64,000 bases of DNA from Poa pratensis (GCA_947311845.1 CAMZMU010000075.1:23969421-24033420), one strand, 5' to 3'; shown: positions 1-11,579, counted from the first letter of the stretch. Translations and numbers: made by a program. The notes: generated by a model from the letters alone, not told the origin.

Positions 1-2075
1 TTTTTATGTAGACCAGAATTCAAAATATTTAGCTTTGCGATTTTGTATTATTGTACGGTACATCGTTAATTGTCTTACACTTGTATATATGATTTATAAT
101 TTTTTTTAAAAATAAAGGTTTCACTGGAACTGAGGAGCCAAAATTACGATCTATGCCAAGAAGGAGTTTGAATTTTATCCACAAGGGCAGTTGCATGGAG
201 AAGATAGATACAATTTCTTTTTACATCTCATTTGTCGTTACTCACTTGTCACTGGTAATAGGAGTAGCATCGACCTTGTTTGAGCAAAGCGTGTGGAGAC
301 GGACATGAGCGCACGGGAGGCAGGTTCGTACTAAAACGGGAGGGCGTTTCGTGTACGCTTCAACCAAAAAAAAAAAGCGCACGTACTCTACGCATGCCTG
401 AAACTACTGTACCTGACTAGACTAGGCACAAGTGGATTCGTGCAAAAAAAAGACTAGTCACAAGTGGCACTGACGGGTGGGCCTTGGTGCTGCATATTTT
501 GGGCTGCAATACAAAACGTATTTGCTGGTAGGTGACCTAGGATAGCTGCAGTAGCACTGCAAAAGGAAGGGAAGTGAAGTGAAGGCTGGAAGAAGAGTCT
601 TGTGACGGACATGCTAGGTCGAAGCGTGAGAAGATCTTCCGGCCGGATTCACTGCCCGGGGCCTGGTGTGCCCATGCCGTGGTGGCCCACATGTAAGCCT
701 CTGAGACTGACCCGGCAGGCCGAAGTTAAAGTCCACTAAGGCCACGTCATGATGTGAACTCAGGTTATCGCTCGCCTTTTTCTTGTCCTAGAGCCAGTGA
801 TTCATGCATGGCCACCTCGACGAAATGCATGAAAGCGCTCGCTGTCGTGAAAATTTGAGGCTGTAAATTTATTCAGGTATAGTGATGTAATTCTGGGCTT
901 GAATTTTTATACGGAGTATATGTCTGAACAGTGATCATGTGAAAAACGAAAATATAGGAAGAAACGGAAGGGGAATGAAAAGGAGGAGGGGAGCCGGAAA
1001 CGGTGTACTTTGACAGGAAAAAACAATTAAGAAGCAGAAGATAAGCATCAAGTCTCTTTGCACGTCATCCATCGCACACAAACGCAGCGCCATGCCCGTT
1101 TTCTCTGGCCGTTGCAACCCTGCTTTCAGGGCTACAACTGTACTGCATGCCCGACACAAGGAGTTCGTCAGATTATCATTATTTCCGTAATGATTTAAAA
1201 TGTTATACCACTAAGATGATACATATTATAATTCCTAAGAAAAGCTTGTTTTGAAGTGCTAATGGCCGTACTAACAATCACAGGTCACTTGTTCGAAAAA
1301 ACAAAGACAATCACCAAATGGCCAAAAACAGGAGCAAACACACTCGCCGACTGTCAAGGAGCACGACCGTCACGAGGGCACACGGAGTTGGCTGGTTAAA
1401 AAAGTGTTGGCCGGCTAATTAGTAGGATAAATTAGCTTACCAAAACGTCATATAACTAAAAGAATACCCCACGCATTACAGCGGTAATCTCTTTTAAAAA
1501 AATATTATGTAAATGAAATGGGTATAGCACGCATGAAATATTCAAGTGTTAAGATTCAGTTGATCGCAATAGTTAAGACACTAAATTTAATTCATGTGAA
1601 ATTGTTGAATATTAATTCAGTTGATCACAATAGTACTAAATATTAGTGATGCCGACAAATATATGGCTTATCCATGTTGGACCCGACTGTCAGTTGGTTG
1701 TCAACGATGATAAATGTGTCAATTAGACTGGATTGCAACGGGCTAGACGTGATGCGGTGAAGAGTGCAAAAGATCTGAAAAGCTGTTTATTGAAACCAGA
1801 TATGGGATGAGCATGGTGAAATCTGCAATTTCCTCAAGCTCACCATGCTAAAACAACGTGCGAGTGAAAAGATTCCACAATTTATCCACCACCATTTTTT
1901 CAGTCTGCAGCTCATCAGTCATCACCCTGAGCCAAAAAAAAAACTCCTCGTCGCCGAGACCTTTTTCTCTTCACCACATTTAACGCCACCACCCCACCTC
2001 CCTCCTCAGAACGGCAACTGCGTGACCTCCTGCTCCTCCCACAGTCCCACTACCGCCAGTCTCCCATTCCACCAC
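1..2075. other. Intergenic / upstream region
   Basis: I see no supportable gene in this 2-kb stretch. Open frames here are short and low-complexity. The right part is the promoter-proximal region of the DUF4228 gene at 2164. No clear TATA box was found close to that gene. Confidence 0.5.
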
Positions 2076-2163
2076 ATCTCTCTCTCTCTTCCCAGAGCAG
2101 AGCTCACACCACCACTACCTGTCTACCTCCACTGTGCGCTGGTGGAAGCTCGGCGGCCGGGCG
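2076..2163 (+). promoter_or_regulatory. Pyrimidine-rich core promoter / leader of the DUF4228 gene
   Basis: A TCTCTCTCTC-type pyrimidine tract (Y patch) lies at about 2078-2094, followed by a C-rich leader up to the ATG at 2164. Y patches mark TATA-less core promoters in grasses. The transcription start is inferred only. Confidence 0.4.
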
Positions 2164-2944
2164 ATGGGCAACTGCCAGGCGGCGGAGGCGGCCGAGGTCA
2201 TCGTCCAGCACCCCGGCGGCAAGGTGGAGCGGCTCTACTGGCCCACCCCGGCCGCCGACGTCATGAAGTCCAACCCCGGCCACTACGTCGCGCTCGTCAT
2301 CCTCCGCCTCTCCGCCGACGACAAGGCCCTCACGGGGGACGAGGCCGCCGCCGCCACCGGAGGAGGCGCCAAGATCACCAGGGTCAAGCTCCTCAAGCCC
2401 AAGGACACGCTCCACCTCGGCCAGGTCTACCGCCTCATCACCGCGCAAGGTTCGTCACTCCTCCATGTCTCCATCCATGCCGCGCAGCTCGTTCCCGCGC
2501 CTGGATTCGCCGTCCGCCGCAGCAATATTCTGGTTCTAATCGAATCGTTCGCTTGTTCTTGTCGCGCTGCGCAGAGGTGACGATGGCGCTCAAGGCGAGG
2601 AAGAACGACAAGATGCGGCGGTGCGAGGCCATCAAGCAGCAGCACGACCAGCTCCGGCGCGGCGACGTAGCGGACCAGGCCGCCAGCGAGAAGGTCAGTG
2701 CCTCTCCGTTCACCTGATGACCCTTTCTTCCAATCTGCAAGTGACACTTTGCTGATATGTGCTCCTGTCTCCTCAGGACGCGAAGCGGGACAGCAACAAG
2801 GACCGGCACCGGAGCCCCGGCGGCGCGCAGGCACAGCCGGCCGGGAGCGGCAGGGGCCGGAACTGGCGGCCGTCGCTGCAGAGCATCTCCGAGGCCGCGG
2901 GTCAGAGCAGCCGCAGCAGCATCTCTGAATCCAGCGCGAGCTAA
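2164..2944 (+). CDS. DUF4228 (PADRE) domain protein, three exons
   Basis: Exons are 2164-2449, 2575-2693 and 2777-2944, all with GT-AG introns, giving 190 aa. The protein starts MGNCQAAEA, a good N-myristoylation signal (Gly2) with Cys4 as a possible palmitoylation site, so plasma-membrane attachment is likely. Residues 1-95 carry the typical family block: a VIVQHPGGKVERLYWP strand, VMKSNPGHYVAL, then KLLKPKDTLHLGQVYRLIT. Residues 96-135 are basic and probably helical. The C-terminal 55 residues are Ser/Gly/Arg-rich and end SISESSAS. DUF4228/PADRE proteins are plant-specific and often respond to pathogens or abiotic stress; the biochemical role is unknown. The ATG at 2164 was chosen over one 30 bases upstream because it creates MGNC, the family's usual start. 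Length and exon layout are normal for the family. Confidence 0.88.
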
Positions 2945-3324
2945 TTTACCGGATTAGCAGCCCGCTTTTCTCCTTTTTTTTTTTCTTAGTATAAAGTGCT
3001 TGGAGTTGGGACCTAGCAGAAACAAAGAACTTGTAAAAATCAGAGCAGCAGCAGCAATAGGAAGCTTGTTTCATCTCTCGTGTAGTAATAATTGCCATGG
3101 TGAAAGTATGATGAGTGTTCTCAGCGGAGTGTCGTGCAACTTCGCAGTCTCAAATCCCCGTTTGGAACGCAGGAGTTTCCCCGATTATTCCAACGTCGCA
3201 ATCTGAATTCTGAATGCCTGTTTAGGCCACAGAAATTTCGCCAATTGGCACACGGCGAAATCTACATGGAGGCAGCACCCTGCATCATTTGATATTTTAC
3301 ACGAGTAGGAAGGAAGCGTCCAAG
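2945..3324. other. 3' UTR and downstream flank of the DUF4228 gene
   Basis: A T-rich tract follows the stop codon. No further gene is seen before the transposon at 3328. A fragment reading GTTTGGAACGCAGGAGTTTC near 3161 is a repeat-like sequence; a similar piece occurs near 59813. Confidence 0.4.
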
Positions 3325-4314
3325 TAAGAGCAACTTAGCAGACCTGAATAGTGCCCTTGGCCCCGAAAATTTCGGCCAATCTGCGGATTCGGACTTTTTA
3401 TAGACCTGAACACACAACGCATATCGGCCTGGTCCGGAAACAGTTTTGGAGAACACCGAATAAGCAGTTGCGCCACCACTATATGATGCGTTCCGGGGTG
3501 CCGTTTAGAGTTCGTCCCCCTATCCCTCCGCCGCGATTTTTTTTAGCTCTGTCACTAGCTCACATTTCTCTCGTGAGCAATTAGCGCCTCCTCCGCCCCG
3601 AAATGGAGCATGGCTTCAGCGTCGCGCCTCCTATGGGCTTCGGCGCCTCTTGCGAGCGATGTCGGCCTTGGCGTCGTTGCGCCTCCTTCGGGTGCCGGCC
3701 TTGATGGTGTGTCAACGTTGGATTTAGACTCCTCCACCGACTCTGACGACTACTCCGACTCCGAGTCCGTCGAGTCTGGGCTCATCACCACCGATGACGA
3801 TGTCGAGCTCGCTGCAATCAACGATGATGCCGAGCTCCTTTGACGCATCAAGGAGAAGTCTGTGCGCTCCCAAATTCGCACAGAGAGACGTTACGAGTAT
3901 ACCCGCAGATGGTTCGAAGCGTACACCGCTGAACAGCTCCGGTACGGTCTTCAGCTGAGCGACGAGCACACACCTCAACGGCGGATGTGGGAGAGGAAGG
4001 AGCGCCTCCAGCGCATCATCCTGCGCGATCTCCGGCAACCAGGGCGGCGGAAACTAGGGCGGCGGCACAGCTCTAGGTTTAGTTTCGAATTTAGTGCGAA
4101 CTTGTTGTTTCGTTTGGTGTATGTTGATGATCTTGTTGAACTATGCTTGAACTATGTTTGCCGAGTGAAGTGCGGAGTACTTTTTAAAATTTCCGGTTCA
4201 AATTTGTCATTTCTATTCCGCGGGATGAATTTCTAAACCGTAAAACCAAATTTAGGGGCACCCGAAACTGGTTTTTCGGATTAGGATTTTCAGGATCTAC
4301 TAGAGATGCTCTAA
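3325..4314 (+). mobile_element. PIF/Harbinger-like non-autonomous element
   Basis: The element (3328-4311) is flanked by TAA at 3325-3327 and 4312-4314, the 3-bp target duplication typical of PIF/Harbinger. The left end GAGCAACTTAGCAGACC pairs imperfectly with the inverse of the right end, GAGCATCTCTAGTAGATCC. No transposase is present. It carries one acidic and one basic ORF segment on the plus strand (3610-4236) described separately. It is a relative of the GAGCATCTCC elements at 8849, 24832 and 47582. Confidence 0.65.
3610..4236 (+). pseudogene. Harbinger-borne ORF with an in-frame TGA
   Basis: Two open segments lie in the same frame, separated by a single TGA at 3841-3843. The first (77 aa) ends in a Asp/Ser-rich acidic stretch with DSSTDSDDYSDSESVES. 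The second is basic and aromatic, with RRYEYTRRWFEAYTAEQLRYG. The function is unknown; it resembles a small hitch-hiker ORF of non-autonomous grass Harbinger elements. It is most simply a decayed TE gene. Confidence 0.45.
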
Positions 4315-5160
4315 GCTACCTTCATCACCAATATGACCAAATCCTACACTGCACGCCACTTGCAAAATCATCACATTTGAATACATTTGGCTATCTGCTC
4401 GAACCAAACTCTACTACTGCTAGTTTTATCACTGATACTGTATATATAGTATCCTCAATTCTTCCTTCATGGAGAACTGCACGAGGTTCCAGATGAACTT
4501 CAATTCATTTTGAAATTTCAGAAGGTTGCCTTACCACTGCCGGTGGGTAGTGTCAGGTGCCGGGCACATGCGTCTCACAGTATTTCAGAGCGTAAAATAC
4601 TCGGCAGCCGAGGGCAACAGCAACAAACACTGCTGGTGATTCTGATGGTTTGGCTTAGGAGAGTGTTGCTAACTAAGCTGGACCAGTGACAGTCAGCCAG
4701 TCCACTTGAGCGATGCCATTGCCAGCCCGGACAGTCGCCGTCCAACGCCGATGCCAGTGCAGCTCCAACGAGGCCAGCCGCCGGCCTCCGACGTAGCGAT
4801 CATCCCCGGCGAGATGCACGTGTGGCTCCGCGCATCAACGCTGCTGCTCCGGCCGTCCACCGCTGCTGCGCTCTCGGGATCCGGTCTCGCCTACTGTGTC
4901 CTGCACGCTGCACGAGGGCCAGGGTCAGTCTGCATTTGGAACAACTGAAACTGAAGCTGAGCTAATAAAGAAATTGCTGGTTGTACTGAGATCCGGATCC
5001 ACAGGCCATGGCCAGTGCAGCAGGCCAGTGATCATGCTTAGTTTAGCACACAGGGCCAATCCTAAGTTCTGAAAATAGTATTCCAGAGATGTTCTCTATG
5101 ATTATCTGAACATTTTTTGACAGAAACTATTTGTTGTCCTCCAGCTGGTAATTTCTCTGC
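4315..5160. other. Intergenic region, nothing recognised
   Basis: Mixed-composition intergenic DNA. An 80-aa open frame at 4706-4948 has no recognisable domain and I do not support it as a gene. Confidence 0.4.
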
Positions 5161-5807
5161 CCGGTCCCTTAAGATGTTCCAGATCCAGATCTTACAGTTG
5201 CATGCATGGTTGGGGGATTAATTGACATAACCTGGTCTTGCGATCCATGCATCGATCTTGGCTCATGATCATGTGAAGTGGAGAAAGCCCGATAAGCAGC
5301 GGCGTGCCTACCAAAAAGGCAAGCTGGTGGTGTATCATTGTTCATAGGAAAGTCTAAAACTTTTTTGACCAACAAATCACGCAAACCGGAGCCGGAGATT
5401 TCGAAAAAAATGAGGAAAACCAGAAGAGGACTCAAGATAATATAGTTGGGTATATAAACATCATGACCAGGTATCATTAGATGAGATGTTGACAAAGTAT
5501 CTGAAACTAGAGCTCCCCACCAGTTCACACAACACATACATACAAAAGCACCATTACACCTCCACCATCAGGAACAAAACGTCTAAAACTGCTGATAATC
5601 ATAGCTGGCAACTGAACACAGCATGCATCTCCTAAAATCATCTGAACAATGGCACATTTCTCGTCTTTGAATTCTGCACCACCTTCTTCTGAAAAAAAAT
5701 CCTATATCAGAAAGGTAACTGTTGAGCCATAGCTAGTAAGAAAGACATTATGGAATTGTCATGGGTAAATAGAATAAGGGTCTTACATGGAGGATTAGGA
5801 AGGCCAC
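5161..5807 (-). other. 3' UTR / duplicated 3' flank of BED-hAT gene copy 1
   Basis: Downstream sequence of the gene ending at 5808. On the minus strand a probable 3'-UTR donor (ATGTAAGA) lies near 5788-5781. Short blocks here recur behind the paralogues: GTGTATCATTGTTCA (5330-5344) also occurs at 41808-41822, and a CTTTTT-GACCAACAAATCA block near 5360-5379 recurs at 20953-20972. The duplicated unit therefore includes 3' flank. Confidence 0.5.
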
Positions 5808-8054
5808 TCAGTCACTAAGATCACTGGTTGACATCTTGCTTGCAGACCCTACGGTAACACAAACCATGGTTAATACGAGAAAGGGGCAGCATATCAATGA
5901 GAAAAGCAAGAGAGTAGGAGTGTAGGACGTACTGTTAGGTCCGAGCCAACTTTGAGCACAGACAAGCTGCTCAACCCAGTGTTTATGACCTGACTCACAG
6001 ATTGCAAGTCCGGCAGTTGTTGTTGCTGCCTCATAATCAGTCCTGTGCGGTATAGCCAATATATCACGTGCCATTCGAGCAATTGTAGGATAGGTCAGGT
6101 TATGTTCCTTCCACCATTGAAGAACACTCGTCTGACCTCTACAGTAACCCTTCTCATGCAAGTACTGACCAAGTTCTGTCATCGGCCGCACTTTACTACA
6201 CTGGTTTCCATAATGATCACAATATGCCGGTGACAAATCATCTTCATTTATACCATCTTCACTCACAACAGTTTCCTTGCTAGTTTTAGACCCAGAAGTG
6301 CAGCTAGGATTGTCCGTCTGACCAGAATATTCATAGAAGAGGCTGAGCAATATATCACGCACATCATCACTATAACCATCTGTGCCGGCTTTATAGTGAC
6401 GCCTAGAATTGGTGACGTGCTTCAGACTGTATGAGGGATCCATGACAACAGGCATGCATAAATGTAAGCAACAGAGTTTCCAATATTTCTTGAACTTCTG
6501 CTGCATCTTCTTTAGCATATTGGGATATGATCCATCCGCATAGTGCTCAAGACCGAAACGCAAATCACTCATCACTTTCTGTATCTTGTCAAATAAGTGG
6601 ACTGGACCAGGAAGAGACTGAATGAAGTCCATGTACTGATGAAACTCTTCCAAGGTCTCACACATCTTATGCGCCTGGCCCCAGTCCGCTTGAGATGGTG
6701 CATATTTGTAGTTCGGATAGTGCACTGCTGAAGAGTTAGGACCCATCATGTGTTTAGAACAGTTCACTGACTTCTCCATAATTTTGTCAAGTTCATCCAG
6801 CCCCACCTGAATAACCTGATCAAGTAAATGAGTTCCGTAACGTACCACAAATAAGCTCTGATTTGCACAGCTTGAGTTCTCTTTCTGTAGACGCGATTTG
6901 ACATCTGAAGCCACTGAATCATCAATAAATGCATCATCCAGTATAATGCTAAAAACTTTTTCACAGAGCCCCCAATCTCGGATAGCCATCAATATGACAT
7001 CAATCATTTCTTCTGCATTGTAAATGTTATCCATGGGACAAAATGTGATGATCTTTTGTTACCTCTCCCACTCATCATCAATGTAATGAACACTCAAGCA
7101 CAAGAACGCCGAGACTGGATCATAGTGCCAAACGTAAACGTTCAAGCAAATATGACTGCACAAAGCTGCAAACTTCTCCTTCAGCTTGGCCTTTTCGTTG
7201 TCGAACACATCCAAAAATGTAGACATCAAGTCAGCGTAGGATGGCATTTTAACCATGGGATTCAAGAACCCAACAGACTCCCTGAGTCCTCCATGGTCCA
7301 TCATCGAGGGCAGGTAACCGTGTATAGCCAATTTCCTAACAAGTTCACCATGGGATCCATCCTGACCGATGTCCAGATTCTTCCGACTACTGACAGCAGG
7401 ACTGACCTTCTGTTCAGACAATGCAGGTTCCTCATGGGGCTGATTCTTTGTACTATTGTCGATCGGATTGTCGGGCAAGGCATGATTCTCCTGCTCACCT
7501 GTAGCTAGTTCATCATGAGACCCATTTTGATCAACTTGTTGACTGTTTGTTTTCGTGTCAGTGGGAATGTCAGGCAAGGCAAGATCATTCTGCTCAGGTG
7601 GATCAAGTTCCTCATGAGACACACTCTGACAAACCTCCTCACTCTTCTGATTAGTATCAATGGGAATGTCAAGCAAACCAAGATCCTTCTTCTCAGCCCT
7701 CGCATCTGCTGTGCCCAAGGATTTCTTCTGGCTGATGGGAAAGAATGATAGCTTCTTTTGTGTCGGATCAGAGCCGGTACGTTGCATTGGCTTCTTCTGG
7801 GATCGGGGGCTGCAGATGGCCTGGTGCTTAAGCAGATGGCTAGTGCCACTTGAGCTCTTGCTACTGAACACCTGGTGGCAATGTATGCACTCAGCCTTCG
7901 CGAGCTTCCCGCCGACGTATGTGGGTGTGAAGTCATCCCACACCTTCGATCGGAGCCTTTTCGGCCTTGTGCGCGAGACCAATCCGCGGGGGAGGCTGCC
8001 AGTGTTGTCGTCTTGTTCCACCATGTTGCTGCCACTGTCAACTTCCTCTTCCAT
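5808..8054 (-). pseudogene. BED zinc-finger, hAT-transposase-like protein (RICESLEEPER-type), copy 1, in-frame stop
   Basis: Coding exons are 8054-5933 and 5848-5808 (GT-AG intron, donor GTACGT), 720 codons before the stop if the internal TAA is ignored. A TAA at 7061-7059 interrupts codon 332. The paralogues have CAG at the same place and the frame continues unchanged on both sides. The N-terminus has a BED finger: WDDFTP, then C56, C59, H77 and C81. Residues about 110-245 form a hydrophilic linker with Glu/Gln/Asp/Pro-rich repeats. The hAT-like body includes WHYDPVSAFLCLSVHYIDDEW, then IILDDAFIDDSVA and VRYGTHLLDQVIQ. The C-terminus keeps the hAT dimerisation signature LQWWKEHNLTYPTIARMARD. 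Such proteins are domesticated hAT relatives that bind DNA and affect development in plants. As it stands the gene would give a 331-aa finger-plus-linker product lacking the dimerisation domain. A sequencing error cannot be excluded. Confidence 0.72.
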
Positions 8055-8056
8055 GC

Positions 8057-8592
8057 CTATGCATAGAAAAATGTAGAATGTAAAAATGAAGCCATATTTG
8101 AAAATAGTATGAGACTTCAACATCTCGTTGTATATTCTTCGTGGAGCATTGGATTACCAAGTTTGCAAATGGCTAATTCAATATAAAAATGATCGGATAA
8201 CCAAGTTTGGAGCTAGACAAGTAATATCTAGGACAATAAACGGGCGCGGCAGAAACTGCCGGCACCATTCAAATTGCTCGAATGAATTTCGTAGCAGAAG
8301 CACTCTACAAGAAATACATAGCTACCTTTTCTAATTCCTATGGGGTTAGGGGAGATGATGCCGTGTCCTACTGTCCTTCACTATTTTTCTCCCCTTCCTT
8401 GCAGATCGCATATACCAAAATGACATTGTTGATCCATACCGACACACCGAGGTAGAGGTATTTTATTCGTCAAAGGTTATCGAATCAGATTGGACGCACA
8501 TGCTCAAGCGAATAGGAAAAGAAAAGGCAAAATCCACCGAGAAAACCAAACATGATAGGTTGCAGTATCTCTACAGATCGAGTGGCGCATAC
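8057..8592 (-). other. 5'-UTR intron of BED-hAT copy 1
   Basis: On the minus strand the donor reads GATCG|GTATGC (exon end 8593) and the acceptor reads GCATAG|GCATGG, placing the intron end two bases before the ATG. The same donor and acceptor context occurs in the other two copies, which is strong comparative support for this intron. Confidence 0.65.
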
Positions 8593-8848
8593 CGATCACC
8601 GATGGCGGAGGCGGCGGGTGAGAACGGAGCTGGATCCTGCTCGCCGGTATGTTTGTTCTTCCCCTTGTGGGACTGGGAGGAGGAGACGAGGAGGGGATTG
8701 AGATTTATTTTCTTGGTGGCGGAATTATGGAGGGAGAGGTGAAAAGGTTGAGAAGATTTCCCGCCGCTTTTCCCCGCGCAGCGCCTTGTAGGCTTCTGGG
8801 CTTAGCACCTGAATGCCTATGTTGCGGCCCAATCTCTACTGGGGCTTA
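8593..8848 (-). promoter_or_regulatory. First exon and promoter region of BED-hAT copy 1
   Basis: GC-rich leader on the minus strand containing CTCCCTCCAT-type sequence, also seen upstream of copies 2 (about 24660) and 3 (about 45160). Its left neighbour 8809-8848 is one arm of a 40-bp repeat that flanks the adjoining Harbinger element. Confidence 0.4.
8809..8848 (+). repeat. 40-bp direct repeat flanking the Harbinger element, left copy
   Basis: CTGAATGCCTATGTTGCGGC and the following 20 bases match 20486-20524 with a few mismatches. The two copies abut the left end and the approximate right end of the split Harbinger element. Confidence 0.6.
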
Positions 8849-9111
8849 GGGCATCTCCAGCCGTAGCGAACTCAGGCCGTTTTCCGGCGCAAAATTGGGC
8901 CGCCTGAGGGGCATCGGCACTATTTTGAGCCTGGCCCAGCGTTTTCCCAGCCGTCATCACCCAAGCGTTAGAGCCTACCATTTAAAAAAACAAATTTGGG
9001 CGAATATGCAAGTTTAGACGAACTTCATACTTATATAGGCGAAATTCGCACAGTTCAGGCCGATTACAAAATAAAGACTTAAAAAACTTAAATAAACTAA
9101 AACATGCCGCT

Positions 9112-9347
9112 CTACATGCCTAGCTGGTTGTAGAACTGCGTGTAGTCGCAGCCGTCGTCGTCGTCGGAGTCACTGGGCGGCGCGTCCGGGGCACAGAAGG
9201 GGCCTATGTCGTCGTGCCAGTTGCTCGTCCCTGCCTCGTCTTCCTCGCTGTCGTCGAGGACGATGACGTCGGAGCACGCCGCCTGCTCGAAGCACGCCTG
9301 ACGGCGAGCAGCGCGCGCCCACAGCCGGCTCTGGCGCTCGGCCACCT
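9112..9347 (-). pseudogene. C-terminal half of the split Harbinger-borne ORF
   Basis: Minus-strand reading contains AERQSRLWARAARRQACFEQ, then an acidic tail VIVLDDSEEDE and a final DSDDDDGCDYTQFYNQLGM before the stop at 9112. It is the continuation of the reading frame that stops at the right LTR boundary at 19435. The acidic tail resembles that of the sister ORF ending at 47822 (VVKIEDDSDDDSWWDRE). Confidence 0.55.
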
Positions 9348-11565
9348 TGAAAGTGCACGTGTTGCCACATGCATGGTTTTGGTAATTAATGACAATCCTT
9401 ATGGACTAATGTTTGCATTGAGATATTCTTGTAGATCTTGTCCATAGAAAAAGATTGGAGTTCATGTGTTGGACTCTAGAAGATTATATGATGATCAAGG
9501 TTCTATCCAAGGATTTATATGAATAATGGTCATCTAGAGTTGAGCTTATTGCAAGCATGGCTTGGAAAAGAAGATTGAGTGAACATTCATGTTTATCTCC
9601 AAGTCATCATCTATATCAAGAGAAGAAGATGAAGTGCAAGTGGATACATGAAGACGGAGCTAAGCGAGACTCTCCCATAATGGTGTATGTGGGAGTATTT
9701 GGAGAAGTCTTCATCAAGCATGTGCTAGCAAGCACAATTAAGAAAGGTGTTCCAACTTGAGAGAGTCAAGATCGTCATCATCTAGCTCAAGTGGAATGCG
9801 CAAGGCAAAGGTATGATCGTGATAGGGTTTCTATTTTACCGGTCTCATGGTGTTACTGAGAGACCGGGTTATAGGGTAGACGGCGTACTATCAAGAGGGG
9901 CTCTCAAGTGAGTAACTTGATCGCATCTTTGTGGAGAGGTCAAACATTTGCATACTTGGCATATCATTTTTCTTGATTCTTATTTGGTTTTTCTCCATGT
10001 TTGTTTTTTGTGCTTGTTGTGATCTTCATGACAAGCCAAAGTTTACCGAAAACGGATTTCATATGGAAAACTTGTTGCGTTTTCGTGTTGGAAATATTAT
10101 CGGTTTATCCTTGAGGAAAGTTCCACACCTTCCATGTGTGTCAACTTAACTCTATTTATGGTTCTTATTATTTCCACTTTTTGTAGGAAAGCTCTTGTTG
10201 CTATCTTTCCAACAAAGTTGGTTTCATCCCATTTGGAGGTTTTGCCAGTTCATCTTTTATAGAGAGGTTTTACCTTTCTACATTTGGCTTTATCCTCACA
10301 TCATGGACTATGATGTTTCTCTGCATAATCTTGAAGAGCTCTTTGTTTCGATTCCAACGAGCCCAAGATCATCAAAATCGGAGTCCGGATGAAAAAGTTA
10401 TTGCAGTTTTTCTCTTTGTCTCTGGGTGGCCAGCCTCCAGGCCAGCCAGGCCGGCTCCCAGGCTGGGCGCCTCTGCTGTGTGGCCAGCCTACAGGCCGGC
10501 TCCCAGGCTGGGCGCCTCTGCTGGGTGGCCAGCCTACAGGCCAGCCAGGCCGGCTCCCAGGCCGGCCTCCCTGCACTGCCCAACGGGCACTTTTTAAGGG
10601 GACATATTTAAGGGGGTTTCTTCCCCAATGGTTCTCTAACCTTTAGAGCTCGTTTTTTCCCTCTCTCTCCTCCATAGTTGACCTTTGGAAAAGCTTGTTT
10701 TCCTCTCAATCCCTCCCACGATTCTTGCATATCTTTGAGAGAAAATGAGAGGAGATCTAGATTTACATTTTCACCAATCCATTCCCCTCTAAGTTAGGGG
10801 AACCTTGTAGATCTTGATCTTGAAAGTTCTTGGTGATTCTCCTACTTTGTTCTTCCTCTCTTCTCCCCCATAAGCATTAGTTGCTTTTGGTGGGATTTGA
10901 GAGTGAATGACTCGAGCGCTTCTTCTGTTCTTGCCATTGCTTTGTGCATCGATTTGTGCTCTCCACGAGGATTTGTGGAAGTGAAAGTTTGTGAACTTGT
11001 TACTCTTGGGTCTTTGGACCCTAGACGTCTTTGTGGTGGTTGAGACCTTTGTGGTCACTTGTAGCCATTCGGGAGCCCCCAATCCAATTGTGGGTTGTGC
11101 CTCGGATTGTTGTTGTAAAGGCTCCGGATTCTGCCTTGAAGGATTCCGATAGTGGAAGGTGAACCAAACCTTTGTGGTGTGGTTCATCGAAGAAAGGGTG
11201 AGCCTTTGTGGCGTTGAGATCGACCTTTGTGGTGCCTCACACCTCCAACGAGACGTACTCCCCTAAAAAGGAGGAACTCGGGAATACATCCTCGTCGTGT
11301 GCCTCGGTTATTTCTATACCCGAGCTCTTTACTTATGCACTTTACATTGTGATAGCCTTCGTGCTTGAAGTATTCTCTATTGCTATCACTTGTTGCTTGT
11401 CTTGCTTAGCATAAGTTGTTGGTGCACATAGGTGAGCCTAGTTTATTTAGGTTGTTGGCTTGTTAATTTAAACACCTAGTTTTATTCCGCAATTATCAAG
11501 CCTAAACCGGAAAAGTTTTAATCGCCTATTCACCCCCCCCTCTAGGCGACATCCTTGTCCTTTCA
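9348..11565 (+). repeat. 5' LTR of the 10.1-kb element
   Basis: 2218 bp, TG...CA ends, near-identical to 17215-19434. It contains a GC-rich tandem array at about 10428-10572 in an otherwise AT-rich LTR. Confidence 0.9.
10428..10572 (+). repeat. GC-rich minisatellite inside the 5' LTR
   Basis: Repeated modules GGTGGCCAGCCTACAGGCC and GGCTCCCAGGCTGGGCGCC recur about three times. The 3' LTR has a variant array at about 18289-18432 with a different module order. Confidence 0.75.
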
Positions 11566-11567
11566 AT

Positions 11568-11579
11568 TGGTATCAGAGC
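11568..11579 (+). other. Primer-binding site (tRNA-iMet type)
   Basis: TGGTATCAGAGC two bases after the 5' LTR is complementary to the 3' end of initiator methionine tRNA, the usual primer for Ty1/copia elements. Confidence 0.85.

Noticed and set aside
1845..2717. 290-aa plus-strand open frame over the DUF4228 gene
   Set aside because: It is an out-of-frame shadow rich in His/Arg/Pro; the spliced DUF4228 frame explains the sequence.
7014..7064. Possible short intron removing the TAA of BED-hAT copy 1 (AG|GTAACA ... GCAG)
   Set aside because: It would be about 50 bases, too short for a plant intron, and splicing it would shift the frame.
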